From an uncultured Propionibacteriaceae bacterium (lineage in GTDB: Bacteria > Actinomycetota > Actinomycetes > Propionibacteriales > Propionibacteriaceae): a stretch of 62,487 nt of DNA. Location of the stretch: NCBI GenBank assembly GCA_936924635.1, contig CAKZHP010000045.1, forward strand, positions 1 to 62,487, read 5' to 3'. A program made the translations under genes and the position numbers. This document shows, one piece after another, positions 44,846 to 53,173 of the stretch. Position 1 is the first letter of the stretch. Every line of letters starts with the position of its first letter. The notes beneath the pieces were generated by a model that was given only the letters and a program-made list of their open reading frames with translations, did no database searches and had not been told where the DNA came from.

Positions 44846-45114
44846 GCCGGGACACCCACCAGGTCGGCCATCTCGAGCTGCTCGCGCACGCGAGTCACCT
44901 CGTCGCCGACCAGCGCGCGCATGGGTAGCGACACCATGGTGGACTCGATGATCCCGAGCGCCATGAGCGCGGTCTTGAAGGCGCCGACGCCCCGGGTCGC
45001 CCCGACCGCGTCGGGCGCGGCAGCCGCGACGATCCGGAACAGCCGCGTCAGCTGGCCGTCAGGGGTGAGCGGCGTGGCGATCGGGGGGATCGCGCCGTGG
45101 AAGGTGGCAGTCAC
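44842..45114 (-). pseudogene. nanA: N-acetylneuraminate lyase/DapA-family gene with large internal deletion
   Basis: The frame begins TATFHGAIPPIATPLTPDGQ, the exact start of a dihydrodipicolinate synthase/N-acetylneuraminate lyase. After about 21 residues it jumps to TRLFRIVAAAAPDAVGATRG and continues to the natural C-terminus (LEMADLVGVPA). Only about 90 of some 300 residues remain. The active-site Tyr and Schiff-base Lys are deleted. The frame is kept, so a useless short peptide may still be made. I assign it to sialic acid lyase rather than DapA from its coupling to nanE. Confidence 0.75.
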
Positions 45115-45533
45115 CGGAGCTCCTCGGTTGTGGTGTCGGTCTCCGGGGCCACCTCGTCGGGGGCCTCGGTGGTCTCGGGGGCGGCCTCGCCGGGGGCGAC
45201 GCCGGTCATGCCGCGCGCCTCGGCGGCCACGTCGGCGTCGCTGCGCCCGGTCTCCACCGGGTGGTAGCAGCGAAGCACGTGCGGGTCGTCGCCGGTGTCG
45301 GCGGGCATCTCGGTCGCGCAGACGTCGGTGGCGCGCCAGCACCGCGTACGGAACGGGCAGCCGCTCGGCGGATTGGTCGCCGACGGCACCGGGCCGACCA
45401 GCGGGATCGGCACGCTCGGCTCCAGCAGACCCGGGGTCGCGAAGAGCAGGACCCGCGTGTACGGGTGCTGGGCCCCCTCGGGCATCACCGCGGCGGGCGT
45501 GATCTCCACGATCCGCCCCAGATACGCCAGCGG
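45111..45533 (-). pseudogene. C-terminal stump of an oligopeptide/sialic-acid-type ABC ATPase
   Basis: The readable part begins LAYLGRIVEITPAAVMPEGA, then HPYTRVLLFATPGL and the zinc/iron-cluster-like cysteines of the oligo_HPY domain (GCPFRTRCW, CATEMP, LRCYHP). This is the end of a DppF/OppF-type ATPase. The whole nucleotide-binding domain is missing. The tail carries an unusual Glu/Thr/Pro-rich extension. Stop overlaps the nanA relic start. Related Dpp-type importers carry sialic acid (SatABCD), which fits the neighbours but is inference. Confidence 0.72.
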
Positions 45534-45638
45534 TCACAGAACAGGACGAGCTGTGCCACGCGATCAGCATGCACTACGGGCCCGTACGGTCGCGGGTCAA
45601 TGCGCTGCGAGAGAACCAGCGTTGAGCTTGCTCTGACA

Positions 45639-45730
45639 CCGGTGTGACCTGCATCTTCTGGTCGTGGGCCGCACCACGCGCCATATGAGGCACGTGGTGC
45701 TCGTAGGAGCCAGAAGATGCAGGTCAGCCG
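45639..45730. repeat. Dispersed palindrome family A, copy 3
   Basis: The arms ACCTGCATCTTCTGG (45647-45661) and CCAGAAGATGCAGGT (45710-45724) are identical to copy 2 and again bound 78 bp. The centre reads GCGCCATATGAGGCACGTGG. It lies about 110 bp from the broken end of the transporter stump. Confidence 0.92.
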
Positions 45731-45803
45731 GACGCGCCGTACGTCGGTGTCCGGTGTGAGGTGCGCGGCATGGATGCCGGGGTGGTCGGCGTACGATCTC
45801 GCG

Positions 45804-46709
45804 GTGCAGCACGGACGTCACACCCTGGGTCCCCACGTCGTCGGGCAGCGGGTGGTGGTGCGGCGGGCGGTGCCTGGCGAGACCGGCCCCAGCGGCGGGC
45901 CAGCGATGAGCGATGTGCTCGGCGAGTGCCTGGCCTGGGGTGACGACGTCGTGGTGAGGAAGGCCGACGGGGAGGTCGTACGGATCCCCGTGGCCGAGAT
46001 CGTGACGGGCAAGCCGGTGCCGGCGCGAGCGTCCGTACGCCACCGGGTGAGCGCTGTCGAGGCCGAGCGGCACGGGTTGGGGCTCTGGTCGGGGGTCGAG
46101 ATCGTCGACCTCGGTGAGTGGGCGCTGCGACACCAGGTGGATCCGGAGCCGCGGTTGTACAAGCGGGCGAACTCTGTCCTGGCGGTGGGCGACCCCGGGA
46201 TGCCGCTGGCCGAGGCAATCGCTGCGGCTCGGTCGTTCTACGTCGAGCGCGACCGGCAGCCGCTCGCCCAGGTGATCCCCGGCGGCCCCGAGGAGCAGGC
46301 GTTCCTCGACGCCGGTTGGGTCCAGCTCGGGACAGGTGCGACCGAGTTCCGGCTGGGATCGCTGGCGATGCTGCGACGGTTGGTCCCCCGTTCGCCCGAA
46401 GGCGTAGGGATCGTGGGCGACAAGCCGCGGGTAGCAGCCGAGATCGAGCACGACGGGAGGGTCGTGGCCCGTGGCGAGGCCTACCTGGACCGCGACTGGC
46501 TGGGGCTCCACTCCCTGCAGGCCGTCCCCGAGCACCGCGGGCGGGGACTGAGCACTCGGTGCCTCGCGGCCCTGGTGGCCTGGGGCGCCGAGCGCGGCGC
46601 GACGACGGTCTGGCTGCACGTGGAGGCCGACAACCAGGTGGCCAGGGACTGGTACGAGCGGCTCGACCTGCGCGTCCACCACGAGGCGGCGTACCTCACC
46701 TGCGGCTGA
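45804..46709 (+). CDS. GNAT-family N-acetyltransferase with N-terminal SH3-like domain
   Basis: The 301-aa protein starts at GTG 45804, 6 nt after a TACGAT -10 box, so it is leaderless; the longer frame crosses repeat A. The N-terminal 75 residues (GQRVVVRRAVPGETGPSGGP, LGECLAWGDD, VRIPVAEIVTGKPVP) are the small beta domain found in actinobacterial acetyltransferases. The C-terminal GNAT fold has the acetyl-CoA loop as VPEHRGRGLSTRCLAALVAW and the closing ADNQVARDWYERLDL. It transfers an acetyl group to an unknown amine. Confidence 0.88.
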   Translation: MQHGRHTLGPHVVGQRVVVRRAVPGETGPSGGPAMSDVLGECLAWGDDVVVRKADGEVVRIPVAEIVTGKPVPARASVRHRVSAVEAERHGLGLWSGVEIVDLGEWALRHQVDPEPRLYKRANSVLAVGDPGMPLAEAIAAARSFYVERDRQPLAQVIPGGPEEQAFLDAGWVQLGTGATEFRLGSLAMLRRLVPRSPEGVGIVGDKPRVAAEIEHDGRVVARGEAYLDRDWLGLHSLQAVPEHRGRGLSTRCLAALVAWGAERGATTVWLHVEADNQVARDWYERLDLRVHHEAAYLTCG

Positions 46710-46770
46710 TCACAAGGCCCGACGCCGCGATTGCCTACGGAGCCGGGCCCACCTGACAAGGGTCTTGCTC

Positions 46771-46819
46771 AGACAGAAGCGAAATATTGCTTCTGTCTAG
46801 ATTGAACATGTGTTCAATC
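46771..46819. terminator. Two adjacent AT-rich hairpins between convergent genes
   Basis: AGACAGAAGC-GAAATATT-GCTTCTGTCT (46771-46798) is followed at once by GATTGAAC-ATGT-GTTCAATC (46800-46819). Both are perfect and much richer in A/T than their surroundings. Their position between the GNAT and AEC stops fits a bidirectional terminator. The second also matches the GAAC-N4-GTTC form of an SOS box. Confidence 0.6.
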
Positions 46820-46833
46820 CGGGGGGGTGGGGG

Positions 46834-47745
46834 TCAGGTCAGGGCGAGGAAGAGCGCGGGGAGGGCGACGATCGCGACGATGATCGACACCGAGGTGACG
46901 AACGTGGACACCTCGACGTCACCGCCGATCTCGCTGGTGAACCCCGAGATCATCGCGGCCCAGGGGGCGAAGAGGAGCATGACGACGGTGGTCCGTACGT
47001 CCCGTGGCCACGGGACCACCCACCACGCCACCACGGCCAGCAGCACCGCCATCGCGTACCTGCGCCCCAGCGTGGCCAGCGCCACCGTGAGCTTCTCGCG
47101 CGGCAGCCGGATCTCCAGCCCGATGCCGATCATCAGCATGGCCAGGAACGGGTTGGCCGCGCCGATCAGGCTGGTCACGGTGATGACCGGCCCCGGCAGC
47201 GTGAGGTGCAGCAGCCTGATCGTCACCAGCACCAGGTAGATGTCGAAGACCGGCGACGACAGCATCTTCTTCACGAAGTCGAGCACCGAGCTGCGCCGGG
47301 TGGTGTCGGCGACCGAGTGCGCCCAGCCGCGGCCGATGCCCGCCGACCCGAGCGAGTTGCCGACGTCGAAGATCGCCGCGTGCACGATCGCGGCCGGGCC
47401 GAGGAAGGCGGAGAGGTACGGCAGCGCGAAGGCCCCGATGTTGTACGACCCTCCGTGGAGGATGGCGAAGCCCCGGTCGACGGGGGCCCGGCCGCGCGTG
47501 GCGACGTACCCGATCGCCTGCTGCAGGATGTTCGTGACGAAGACGAACAACGCCAGCGTGAGCAGTGCCGGCTGGATGTCGAAGCTGTTGAAGCTCGTCG
47601 CGAGCGCGCAGGGCAGCGTGACCGTCAGCACCAGCTTGCTGAACGTCGGGAAGTCGGACGCCCGCAGGTAACCCCACCGCTTGAGTGAGTACCCGAGCAC
47701 GACCACGAGCACCAGCGCCAGTGCCCTGACGAGGATGTCAGCCAC
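46834..47745 (-). CDS. AEC-family transporter (auxin efflux carrier-like)
   Basis: The 303-aa protein has about ten membrane helices in two inverted halves. It opens SVADILVRALALVLVVVLGY and has the family stretch LVLTVTLPCALATSFNSFD. A mid-loop SYNIGAFALPYLSAFLGP and a late LLFAPWAAMISGF carry the broken-helix Asn/Pro region. It moves a small organic acid or auxin-like anion; the direction and substrate are unknown. GTG 47745 has only a weak SD. Its start is overlapped by a 10-codon leader ORF with its own promoter, which probably delivers ribosomes to it. Confidence 0.85.
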   Translation of the reverse strand: MADILVRALALVLVVVLGYSLKRWGYLRASDFPTFSKLVLTVTLPCALATSFNSFDIQPALLTLALFVFVTNILQQAIGYVATRGRAPVDRGFAILHGGSYNIGAFALPYLSAFLGPAAIVHAAIFDVGNSLGSAGIGRGWAHSVADTTRRSSVLDFVKKMLSSPVFDIYLVLVTIRLLHLTLPGPVITVTSLIGAANPFLAMLMIGIGLEIRLPREKLTVALATLGRRYAMAVLLAVVAWWVVPWPRDVRTTVVMLLFAPWAAMISGFTSEIGGDVEVSTFVTSVSIIVAIVALPALFLALT

Positions 47746-47770
47746 CGACCACCCGCCGCGTGCAGACCAT
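47738..47770 (-). CDS. Leaderless 10-residue leader peptide upstream of AEC transporter
   Basis: TAGGGT (47778-47783 on the minus strand) is 7 nt before ATG 47770, the leaderless spacing seen across this window. The frame encodes MVCTRRVVGG and stops at a TGA that overlaps the second codon of the transporter. Translation of the peptide would end right on the GTG start of the carrier, allowing reinitiation. The position 3 Cys and paired Arg could sense charged tRNA, but this is speculative. Confidence 0.45.
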   Translation of the reverse strand: MVCTRRVVGG

Positions 47771-48021
47771 GGGCTCGACCCTAGGGGCGCCACGACCGGA
47801 GGCTCACCGGTGCCCGTGTGTTGCCACGACGTACGGCCCACGGGTGCCCGTCTTGTGCCACCGCGTACGACCGGGCCGGCTCTGACTGCTGCCACGGTGA
47901 GCCGCGTGTCCCGCCCCTAGCCCGAGCGACCTCACCGTACGGCTCTGCGGCCACGGTGTGGGCTCACCCCTTCCTCTCTATGGCCGAGGCAGGGGCGCGG
48001 GGCGGCACGTACGCTGCCCAG

Positions 48022-48447
48022 GTGGCGACACTCCAGTTCTCCGTGGAGGTGCCGTTCGGGTGCCCGGCCCGGGCGGCGTACGAGTACCTGCGCGACCCCG
48101 CGAACCGACCGCAGTGGCAGGCGAGCCTGCGGCGGGTCGCCCACGTGCAGGGGCGCGGGGAGGTCGGCTCCTCCTGGACCGACCTCACCTGGCCCGGCGT
48201 GAACCCGCGTATGACCGTGACGGCCGACGAGCCGGGGCTGCGGTGGGTCGAGCACGGGGAGTGGCGGGGTGTGCGCGCCGACCTGGAGCTGCGGTTCGCC
48301 GACCTCGAGGGCGGTTGCGTGGTGGGTGCAGACGTGGCACTGACGTTGCCCCGGGTGATCGGGGTGGCGGCAGGAGCCCTGCGGCCCGTGATGCGCTGGG
48401 GAGTACGGGCCGACCTGCGCACGGCAGCGCGGCGGTGCGCGGGCTGA
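48022..48447 (+). CDS. SRPBCC (START-like) domain protein
   Basis: The 141-aa protein opens ATLQFSVEVPFGCPARAAYE, then YLRDPANRPQWQASLRRVAH, the typical first strands and helices of the SRPBCC fold. It ends with the long helix AGALRPVMRWGVRADLRTAA that closes the ligand cavity. GTG 48022 follows TACGCT by exactly 6 nt, so I choose it over earlier in-frame codons. The ligand is unknown, and the protein is unlike the SRPBCC at 38063. Confidence 0.82.
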   Translation: MATLQFSVEVPFGCPARAAYEYLRDPANRPQWQASLRRVAHVQGRGEVGSSWTDLTWPGVNPRMTVTADEPGLRWVEHGEWRGVRADLELRFADLEGGCVVGADVALTLPRVIGVAAGALRPVMRWGVRADLRTAARRCAG

Positions 48448-48550
48448 GCAAGCCTGGCACGAGACTGCAGACGGTGGCGCAACATCCCAGCGCGTTGGCG
48501 GTCCCGACGCATCTGCCGTGCAGTCAGCGTTTCCAGTCGCTCGCCGGGCT

Positions 48551-48966
48551 TCGGCGCATCTGCAGCAGTACGTTGCCAGCGGCTGCACGTCGCTCCGCCC
48601 CGGTTCGTCCCGGGTGTCGACTCGTCTCCGCCTCGCGAGCTCGGCAGACACTCACTCCACCACCGAAGACTGGTCGCGCCGACGCCGGTTGAGCGAGGAG
48701 GACCCGAACTCGCGAGGGTCGTCCGAGTCGAAACCCGACCTGACCGAGCGCCAGCGAGGACAGGGCGCTTCCCTGCCCTCGCCGCGCGCGAAACCGGTGA
48801 ACGCGCCCACCATGGCGGGCGCGTTCAGCCGATCCAGTCGTCCTCACCGAGTCCCGGCGCATCCGGAGCCGTACGTAGCCAGCGACTCCACGTCGCCCCG
48901 CTCCGTTCGCCCGGTTTCACCTCGTCTCCGCCTCGCAAGCCCGGCAGAGACTCACTCAACCAACGG
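48551..48966. repeat. Cluster of family D repeat halves
   Basis: A right half lies at 48551-48665 (CGGCGCATC, then CACGTCGCTCCGCCCCGG, CTCGTCTCCGCCTCGC, CACTCACTC). A left half lies at 48684-48768 (CGGTTGAGCGAGGAGGACCC onward). A second right half lies at 48854-48966. The 540-bp gap from 48448 to 48987 contains no credible gene; the apparent ORFs across it are repeat-derived. Confidence 0.75.
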
Positions 48967-48987
48967 ACCTCAGGCCAGCGGAGATCC

Positions 48988-50013
48988 TCACTCAACCAGC
49001 GTGACGACCTCGTGCTCGGCGGCGGAGCGTACGGCGCCCTCGGTGGCGCGGGTGGCCGCGAGCGCGTCGTCGAGTCCGTACGCGGGTGCACCCCCCGCGC
49101 GGGCGGCGAACAGGTTGTCGAGCGTCCAGCCGAAGGTCTCGACGGCGGGGGAGGTCACCAGCGGCAGGCTCTCCTGGGTGGCGTCGCGCCAGCGCCGTAC
49201 GGCCGGCCGCGAGTCGTCGATCTGCAGGTGCCCGTGGCTGCCGAGCAATCGCACGCTCACGCTCGCCCACCCCGGCGCAGGCACCCAGGGCAGCCGCCCG
49301 ACGGTGGCGCTCGCCGTGCCACCGTTGGTCAGGCGCATGCTGACGACCGCGAGGTCCTCCACCCCGGCTTCGATGTGCATCGGCGAGGTGAGGGGGGCGG
49401 CCTCGCAGTACAGGTCCACGATCTCCAGCCCGGTGAGGTAGCGGACGGCGTCGACCGCGTACCCGAAGAAGTTCACGATCTCGCCGCCGCCCGACCAGCG
49501 TGGGTCGAGGATCAGCTCGGGCCGCTCGACGGTCTGCGCGAACAGGGCAGACGCGCTGAGCAGCTCGAAGTCGACGTGGCGAGGCATCCCGACCTGTCCG
49601 GAGTCGACGGCCCGTCGTGCGCGCTGCATCGCCGGGGTGCCGCAGCGCGACATCACCGTGACGTGGCGTCCGGTCTGGCGGGCGACATCGCGCAGCATCT
49701 CCGCGTCCGCGGTCCGGGTGGCGACCGGCTTGTCGACGATCACGTCCAGGCCCCGTCGGCAGCACTCGGCGGCCAGCGCGGCGTGACGGGTGGGCTCACT
49801 GGTGACGACCGCGACGTCGGCGTCGGGGAGGTCGGGCCACGGCACGTACGGCAGGTCGTGATGCTCGGCCAGAGCACGGGTGACCTCGTCTGCCCAGTCG
49901 GGCCCGTCCGGCGGCTCGGTCAGCCCCACCACCTCGACGTCGGAGCGCCCGAGCAGCACCGGCAGGTACTCCCCCGCGTGCCGCACCCCCGAGACCACCA
50001 CGACCCGGATCAC
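48988..50013 (-). CDS. Gfo/Idh/MocA-family oxidoreductase
   Basis: The 341-aa NAD(P)-dependent sugar dehydrogenase begins at GTG 50013 with a GGAGG SD 6 nt upstream. The Rossmann part includes VVVVSGVRHAGEYLPVLL and the family signature VDKPVATRTADAEMLRDVA. The C-terminal domain has GGGEIVNFFGYAVDAVRYLT, the usual substrate-side helix with Asp and His or Tyr; here Tyr replaces the common His. It follows a paralogue in the same direction (50138-51118) with 124 nt between them. The substrate is probably a cyclic polyol or sugar acid. Confidence 0.85.
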   Translation of the reverse strand: MIRVVVVSGVRHAGEYLPVLLGRSDVEVVGLTEPPDGPDWADEVTRALAEHHDLPYVPWPDLPDADVAVVTSEPTRHAALAAECCRRGLDVIVDKPVATRTADAEMLRDVARQTGRHVTVMSRCGTPAMQRARRAVDSGQVGMPRHVDFELLSASALFAQTVERPELILDPRWSGGGEIVNFFGYAVDAVRYLTGLEIVDLYCEAAPLTSPMHIEAGVEDLAVVSMRLTNGGTASATVGRLPWVPAPGWASVSVRLLGSHGHLQIDDSRPAVRRWRDATQESLPLVTSPAVETFGWTLDNLFAARAGGAPAYGLDDALAATRATEGAVRSAAEHEVVTLVE

Positions 50014-50137
50014 GATGCACCTCCGTCGGTGACGGCCGGGGAACTCGTGGCACCACTCAGAGACGCTGGGGAGACCGCCGACCGGTTCGGGCGATGGCGA
50101 GCCCAGGGTCGGCACTGGGCGGTACGGGATGTACGGA

Positions 50138-51118
50138 TCACAGCTCGACCTCCTCGGGCCGCCCGGACACCAGCGACCGTTGCGAGGCGATGCCAGTGGC
50201 CAGCGCCGCACGCACCTGCGCCGGTGTGGTCACGGGCTCGGCCCGCCCCTCGATCACGTCGGCCCAGTGGTCGAGCTCGGCGGCCAGCGCACCGTCGATC
50301 GACGCGGGCGAGACGGCCGCCTGCGCTGACCACACCTCTTGCTCATCGGTCGTGTCGTGGGACAGCGTGCCGCGCTCACCGCCCACGACCCAGCGGCGAA
50401 GCATCGCCCCGGGCTGGCGGAGGGCGTACGACAGCTCGACTACCGCGAGCGCCTCGTCGCCGAACCGCACCAGGGCGTGGAACCCGTCGGGCGCCGGCAT
50501 GTCGGGCGACCATGTCGGCTGCGGGCGGCAGAAGACTCGCGTGGGCGTCTTGCCGAGCAGGTGGACAGCCGCGTCGAAGGCATGGACACCGTTGTGCACC
50601 GGGTGCCCGCCGGAGCGGGTCACGTCGTGCTGCCAGCCCCGCCAGCCACCGGGCCAGACGTGACCGGTGTACCAGGTGATACGCGCGTAGCGCGGGTCGC
50701 CGATCTCCCCCGCCCCGATCTGCTCGGCGAGGGCCCGCACACTGGGCTGGAAGCGGACGGTCTGACCCACCAGCAGGCTCGCCCCACCCTCGGCCACGGC
50801 CCGCTCGACCCGCGTCAGCTCGTCGAGTGTGAGGCACACGGGCTTGTCGCACAGCACCGGCTTGCCCGCCCGGGCGGCCGTGACGACGGCCTGGGCGTGG
50901 CGGTCGGTGGCGTTGACGACGACCACCCCGTCAGCGTCGGGCAGCACCTCGGCGAGGTCGGTCGTGCCCTGGGCGCCGTCGGCCAGCGCGGCCACGGAGC
51001 GTGCCCTGGGCAGGTCCGAGCCGACCACTGCCGACACCGTGAACCGGCCGCTCGCGGCCAAGGCCTGGACGTGCTCCCGCGCGAACCGGCCGGAGCCGAC
51101 GACCACGACGCGATGCAT
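50138..51118 (-). CDS. Gfo/Idh/MocA-family oxidoreductase
   Basis: The 326-aa protein has HRVVVVGSGRFAREHVQALA at the N-terminus and the signature VLCDKPVCLTLDELTRVERA. The C-terminal domain carries SGGHPVHNGVHAFDAAVHLL, with the His-Asp pair expected for the active site. AACCTA (TAGGTT on the minus strand) lies 7 nt before ATG 51118, giving a leaderless start and a common promoter for both oxidoreductase genes. It probably acts on a sugar or inositol derivative, unknown. Confidence 0.87.
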   Translation of the reverse strand: MHRVVVVGSGRFAREHVQALAASGRFTVSAVVGSDLPRARSVAALADGAQGTTDLAEVLPDADGVVVVNATDRHAQAVVTAARAGKPVLCDKPVCLTLDELTRVERAVAEGGASLLVGQTVRFQPSVRALAEQIGAGEIGDPRYARITWYTGHVWPGGWRGWQHDVTRSGGHPVHNGVHAFDAAVHLLGKTPTRVFCRPQPTWSPDMPAPDGFHALVRFGDEALAVVELSYALRQPGAMLRRWVVGGERGTLSHDTTDEQEVWSAQAAVSPASIDGALAAELDHWADVIEGRAEPVTTPAQVRAALATGIASQRSLVSGRPEEVEL

Positions 51119-51360
51119 GTGCCTCAACCTACCGGGGCTCGGGTGCCCGGTTCCGTCCGTCCTGCGTACGCTGACGTGGACGTGCCCGGGGTCGACTCCT
51201 CCGACGATGCTCCCGGCCACTCAGAGGCACGGGCTGGACCCGGTTTCGACTCCTCTCCGCTCAGCGGTGACCTCACTCAACCCACGGGGTCAGATCTCGA
51301 CTCGGCTCGACGTCGCCGGTGAGGAGACCACGTGGTGGCGCAGCGGCCCGTTCACCTCGC

Positions 51361-51771
51361 TCAGGCGGCCAGTCGCTCGGGCAGCTCGTGGACGGCGCCC
51401 GATGCGTACGCGAGGTAGCTGCCCAGCCGCGGGCCCGTGGCGCGCCGGTCGGCCTCTCCGCTGAGCAGGTCGAGAAACTCCGCGTCACCTGGGCGGCCCG
51501 GAGTGCCGAGGGCCAGCAGGTAGGGCAGCCCGCCGAACACCTCCAGCACGCGCAGCACGCCGACCGCGTCCTCGTACGTGGGGCGCGGTGGTGTGCCCTC
51601 GATGAGGACCGGGTGGTCGGCGCGCCCGTCGGGGTCGCAGATGACGAACAGCAGGCACCCGGCACGCCGGTCGCACGACGGGATGAAGAGGTCGACCAGG
51701 TCTTCAGCCAGCTCGGGGTGGTCGAACAAGGACAGGTCCCGCACGTTCGGCGGCAGGTCTTGGTAGCTCAT
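51361..51771 (-). CDS. Uncharacterised soluble protein
   Basis: The 136-aa protein starts SYQDLPPNVRDLSLFDHPEL at ATG 51771. It is acidic and compact, with an internal IPSCDRRAGCLLFVICDPDG strand pair. The C-terminus is helical (LLSGEADRRATGPRLGSYLA). CAGGAT lies 7 nt before the start. The family is not recognised and no motif is visible. Codon use is normal for the window. Confidence 0.65.
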   Translation of the reverse strand: MSYQDLPPNVRDLSLFDHPELAEDLVDLFIPSCDRRAGCLLFVICDPDGRADHPVLIEGTPPRPTYEDAVGVLRVLEVFGGLPYLLALGTPGRPGDAEFLDLLSGEADRRATGPRLGSYLAYASGAVHELPERLAA

Positions 51772-51855
51772 GCCGAGCATCCTGGGCAGCGGGTGTTGTC
51801 CCGGATGTTGTCCCGAACCGACCTGGTGTTGTCCGTCGCAGCGAACGGCCAGGGT

Positions 51856-52224
51856 TCAGCGCGGACGCTGCACCGTGAGCTTCAGAGACGCCTCGCCCAC
51901 CTCGGTGCACGTGATGGTGCTGTCGCCCACGCTGACCGTCTGGCCGGCCCGGCAGGTGTACGTGCCGCCCTTCGCCCCCCCTGCCGAGAACCGAGCAGTA
52001 CCTCCGGTCGCCTCCTCCAGGCGGAACTTGTCCGGCACGCTGTCCATGGCCGGCCCCGAGAGCGGGAACGGGAGATCGTGGAACTTCGTGCCCTTCACGG
52101 AGATGTCGCAGCTGCGAAGAGACGATGTCGTCGAGCAGCTCGTAGACCATGAGCTGCTCGAGCCGCAGGCCCCCATCGCGACCGTGGCCGCGCTGAGCAG
52201 CAGGAGTGCAGCAGTGCGTCGCAT
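51856..52224 (-). CDS. Small lipoprotein
   Basis: The 122-aa protein starts RRTAALLLLSAATVAMGACG, a classic lipoprotein signal with lipobox VAMGAC, so the mature protein is anchored outside by its first cysteine. Three more cysteines follow (SCD, TYTC, TITC) and could form disulfides. The mature part is beta-rich (TARFSAGGAKGGTYTC, VSVGDSTITCTEVG). Family unknown. ATG 52224 is chosen because it gives the shortest complete signal. Confidence 0.7.
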   Translation of the reverse strand: MRRTAALLLLSAATVAMGACGSSSSWSTSCSTTSSLRSCDISVKGTKFHDLPFPLSGPAMDSVPDKFRLEEATGGTARFSAGGAKGGTYTCRAGQTVSVGDSTITCTEVGEASLKLTVQRPR

Positions 52225-52275
52225 GCGCACACTCAACCAGGTCACAGGCGCAACCGGCCGCCCGATGCCTGCGCC

Positions 52276-52650
52276 TCAGCCCCCGCGCGGCTCGTGCAGG
52301 GCCAAGAACTGCCCGACGGCCAGCTCAACCCCGCTCCGTTGCTCCTCCGCGCTGGGCGGCGCCTCCCCCAGCAGCACGCGAATCTGGGTGTCGCCCACCA
52401 CGAGCCCGTACAACGTCTGGTATGCCGCAGTCGCCGAGGGCACCTCGATGATGCCCGCAGCGTGCAGACCGGTGAGGTAGCGCTCGACGAGGGGGCCGAC
52501 GCGATGCCGCCCCGACTCCAGCACCATCGCCGCGAGCGCAGGCGTCACCATCGCTGCCCGGTTCAGCGCCACTGACGCCGGCCCCGTGAGGAGCGCCAGC
52601 AGCCCGCGCCCGTACGCCTCCAGGTCGCACCGCGCCGCCGCCGCATCGGG
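52276..52650 (-). pseudogene. TetR-family regulator fragment lacking its DNA-binding domain
   Basis: The frame reads DLEAYGRGLLALLTGPASVA, LNRAAMVTPALAAMVLESGR and then PLVERYLTGLHAAGIIEVPS, a TetR ligand-binding domain. No helix-turn-helix is found upstream: the sequence before about 52650 is unrelated. The remaining C-terminal domain looks intact to the stop. An internal ATG 52572 could still start a 98-aa protein. I read it as a 5'-deleted regulator. Confidence 0.65.
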
Positions 52651-52756
52651 CTCACCAGCTGGTCGTGCGTCTCTGGGCAGACCGTGTCGGCCACGAGCCC
52701 AGTGGTCGCCCTGGCCTGAGCGCGTCAGGCTCGGGACACCGAACCACGAGGGACTG

Positions 52757-53173
52757 TCAGAAGCCCATCTGGGTCACGAGCTCACGGCCCTTCTTGCCGA
52801 CGACGCGCGGCACCTCGAGCACCCACGAGGTCCCGTCGGCGAAGGTGATCCCGAGCACCTGGGTCGACGAGTTCTTCTCCCCGAACTCCGCACCGGTCAC
52901 CTGGGTGCGCGGGCGACGGTCAAGGACAGCCTTGGGCGCCAACGTGATGAGGCCGCCCGCGCTGGTGATGACCAGCTCCTCGGCGGTCAGCACGAGGAAG
53001 CCTTTGTCGCCGGGCTCGATCGGGGATGCGCCCTTGCGGCTGTTGGCCTCGGCAGCAGCCTGGCCCAGGACACCACCGAGCGCCCGTCCCCATTCCATGT
53101 CGTTGTAACCCAGCCCGACGACGTTGACCTGCGCCACTACCGGCGCTCCCACCACTGCTTCAGCCTTGCCCAT
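52757..53173 (-). CDS. Uncharacterised protein with PH-like beta fold
   Basis: The 138-aa protein starts MGKAEAVVGAPVVAQVNVVG. A Gly/Ala helix (WGRALGGVLGQAAAEANSRK) precedes a run of strands (FLVLTAEELVITSAGGLITL, QVLGITFADGTSWVLEVP) in the style of small PH-like or GRAM domains. No membrane segment or catalytic residue is seen. The family is not recognised. It has its own short gap on both sides and shares no operon. Confidence 0.65.
   Translation of the reverse strand: MGKAEAVVGAPVVAQVNVVGLGYNDMEWGRALGGVLGQAAAEANSRKGASPIEPGDKGFLVLTAEELVITSAGGLITLAPKAVLDRRPRTQVTGAEFGEKNSSTQVLGITFADGTSWVLEVPRVVGKKGRELVTQMGF

Noticed and set aside
48518..49441. 307-aa plus-strand frame starting in the repeat cluster
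   Set aside because: Its N-terminal part translates family D repeats (the same peptide appears at 33447 and 44022), and the rest is antisense to a Gfo/Idh gene.
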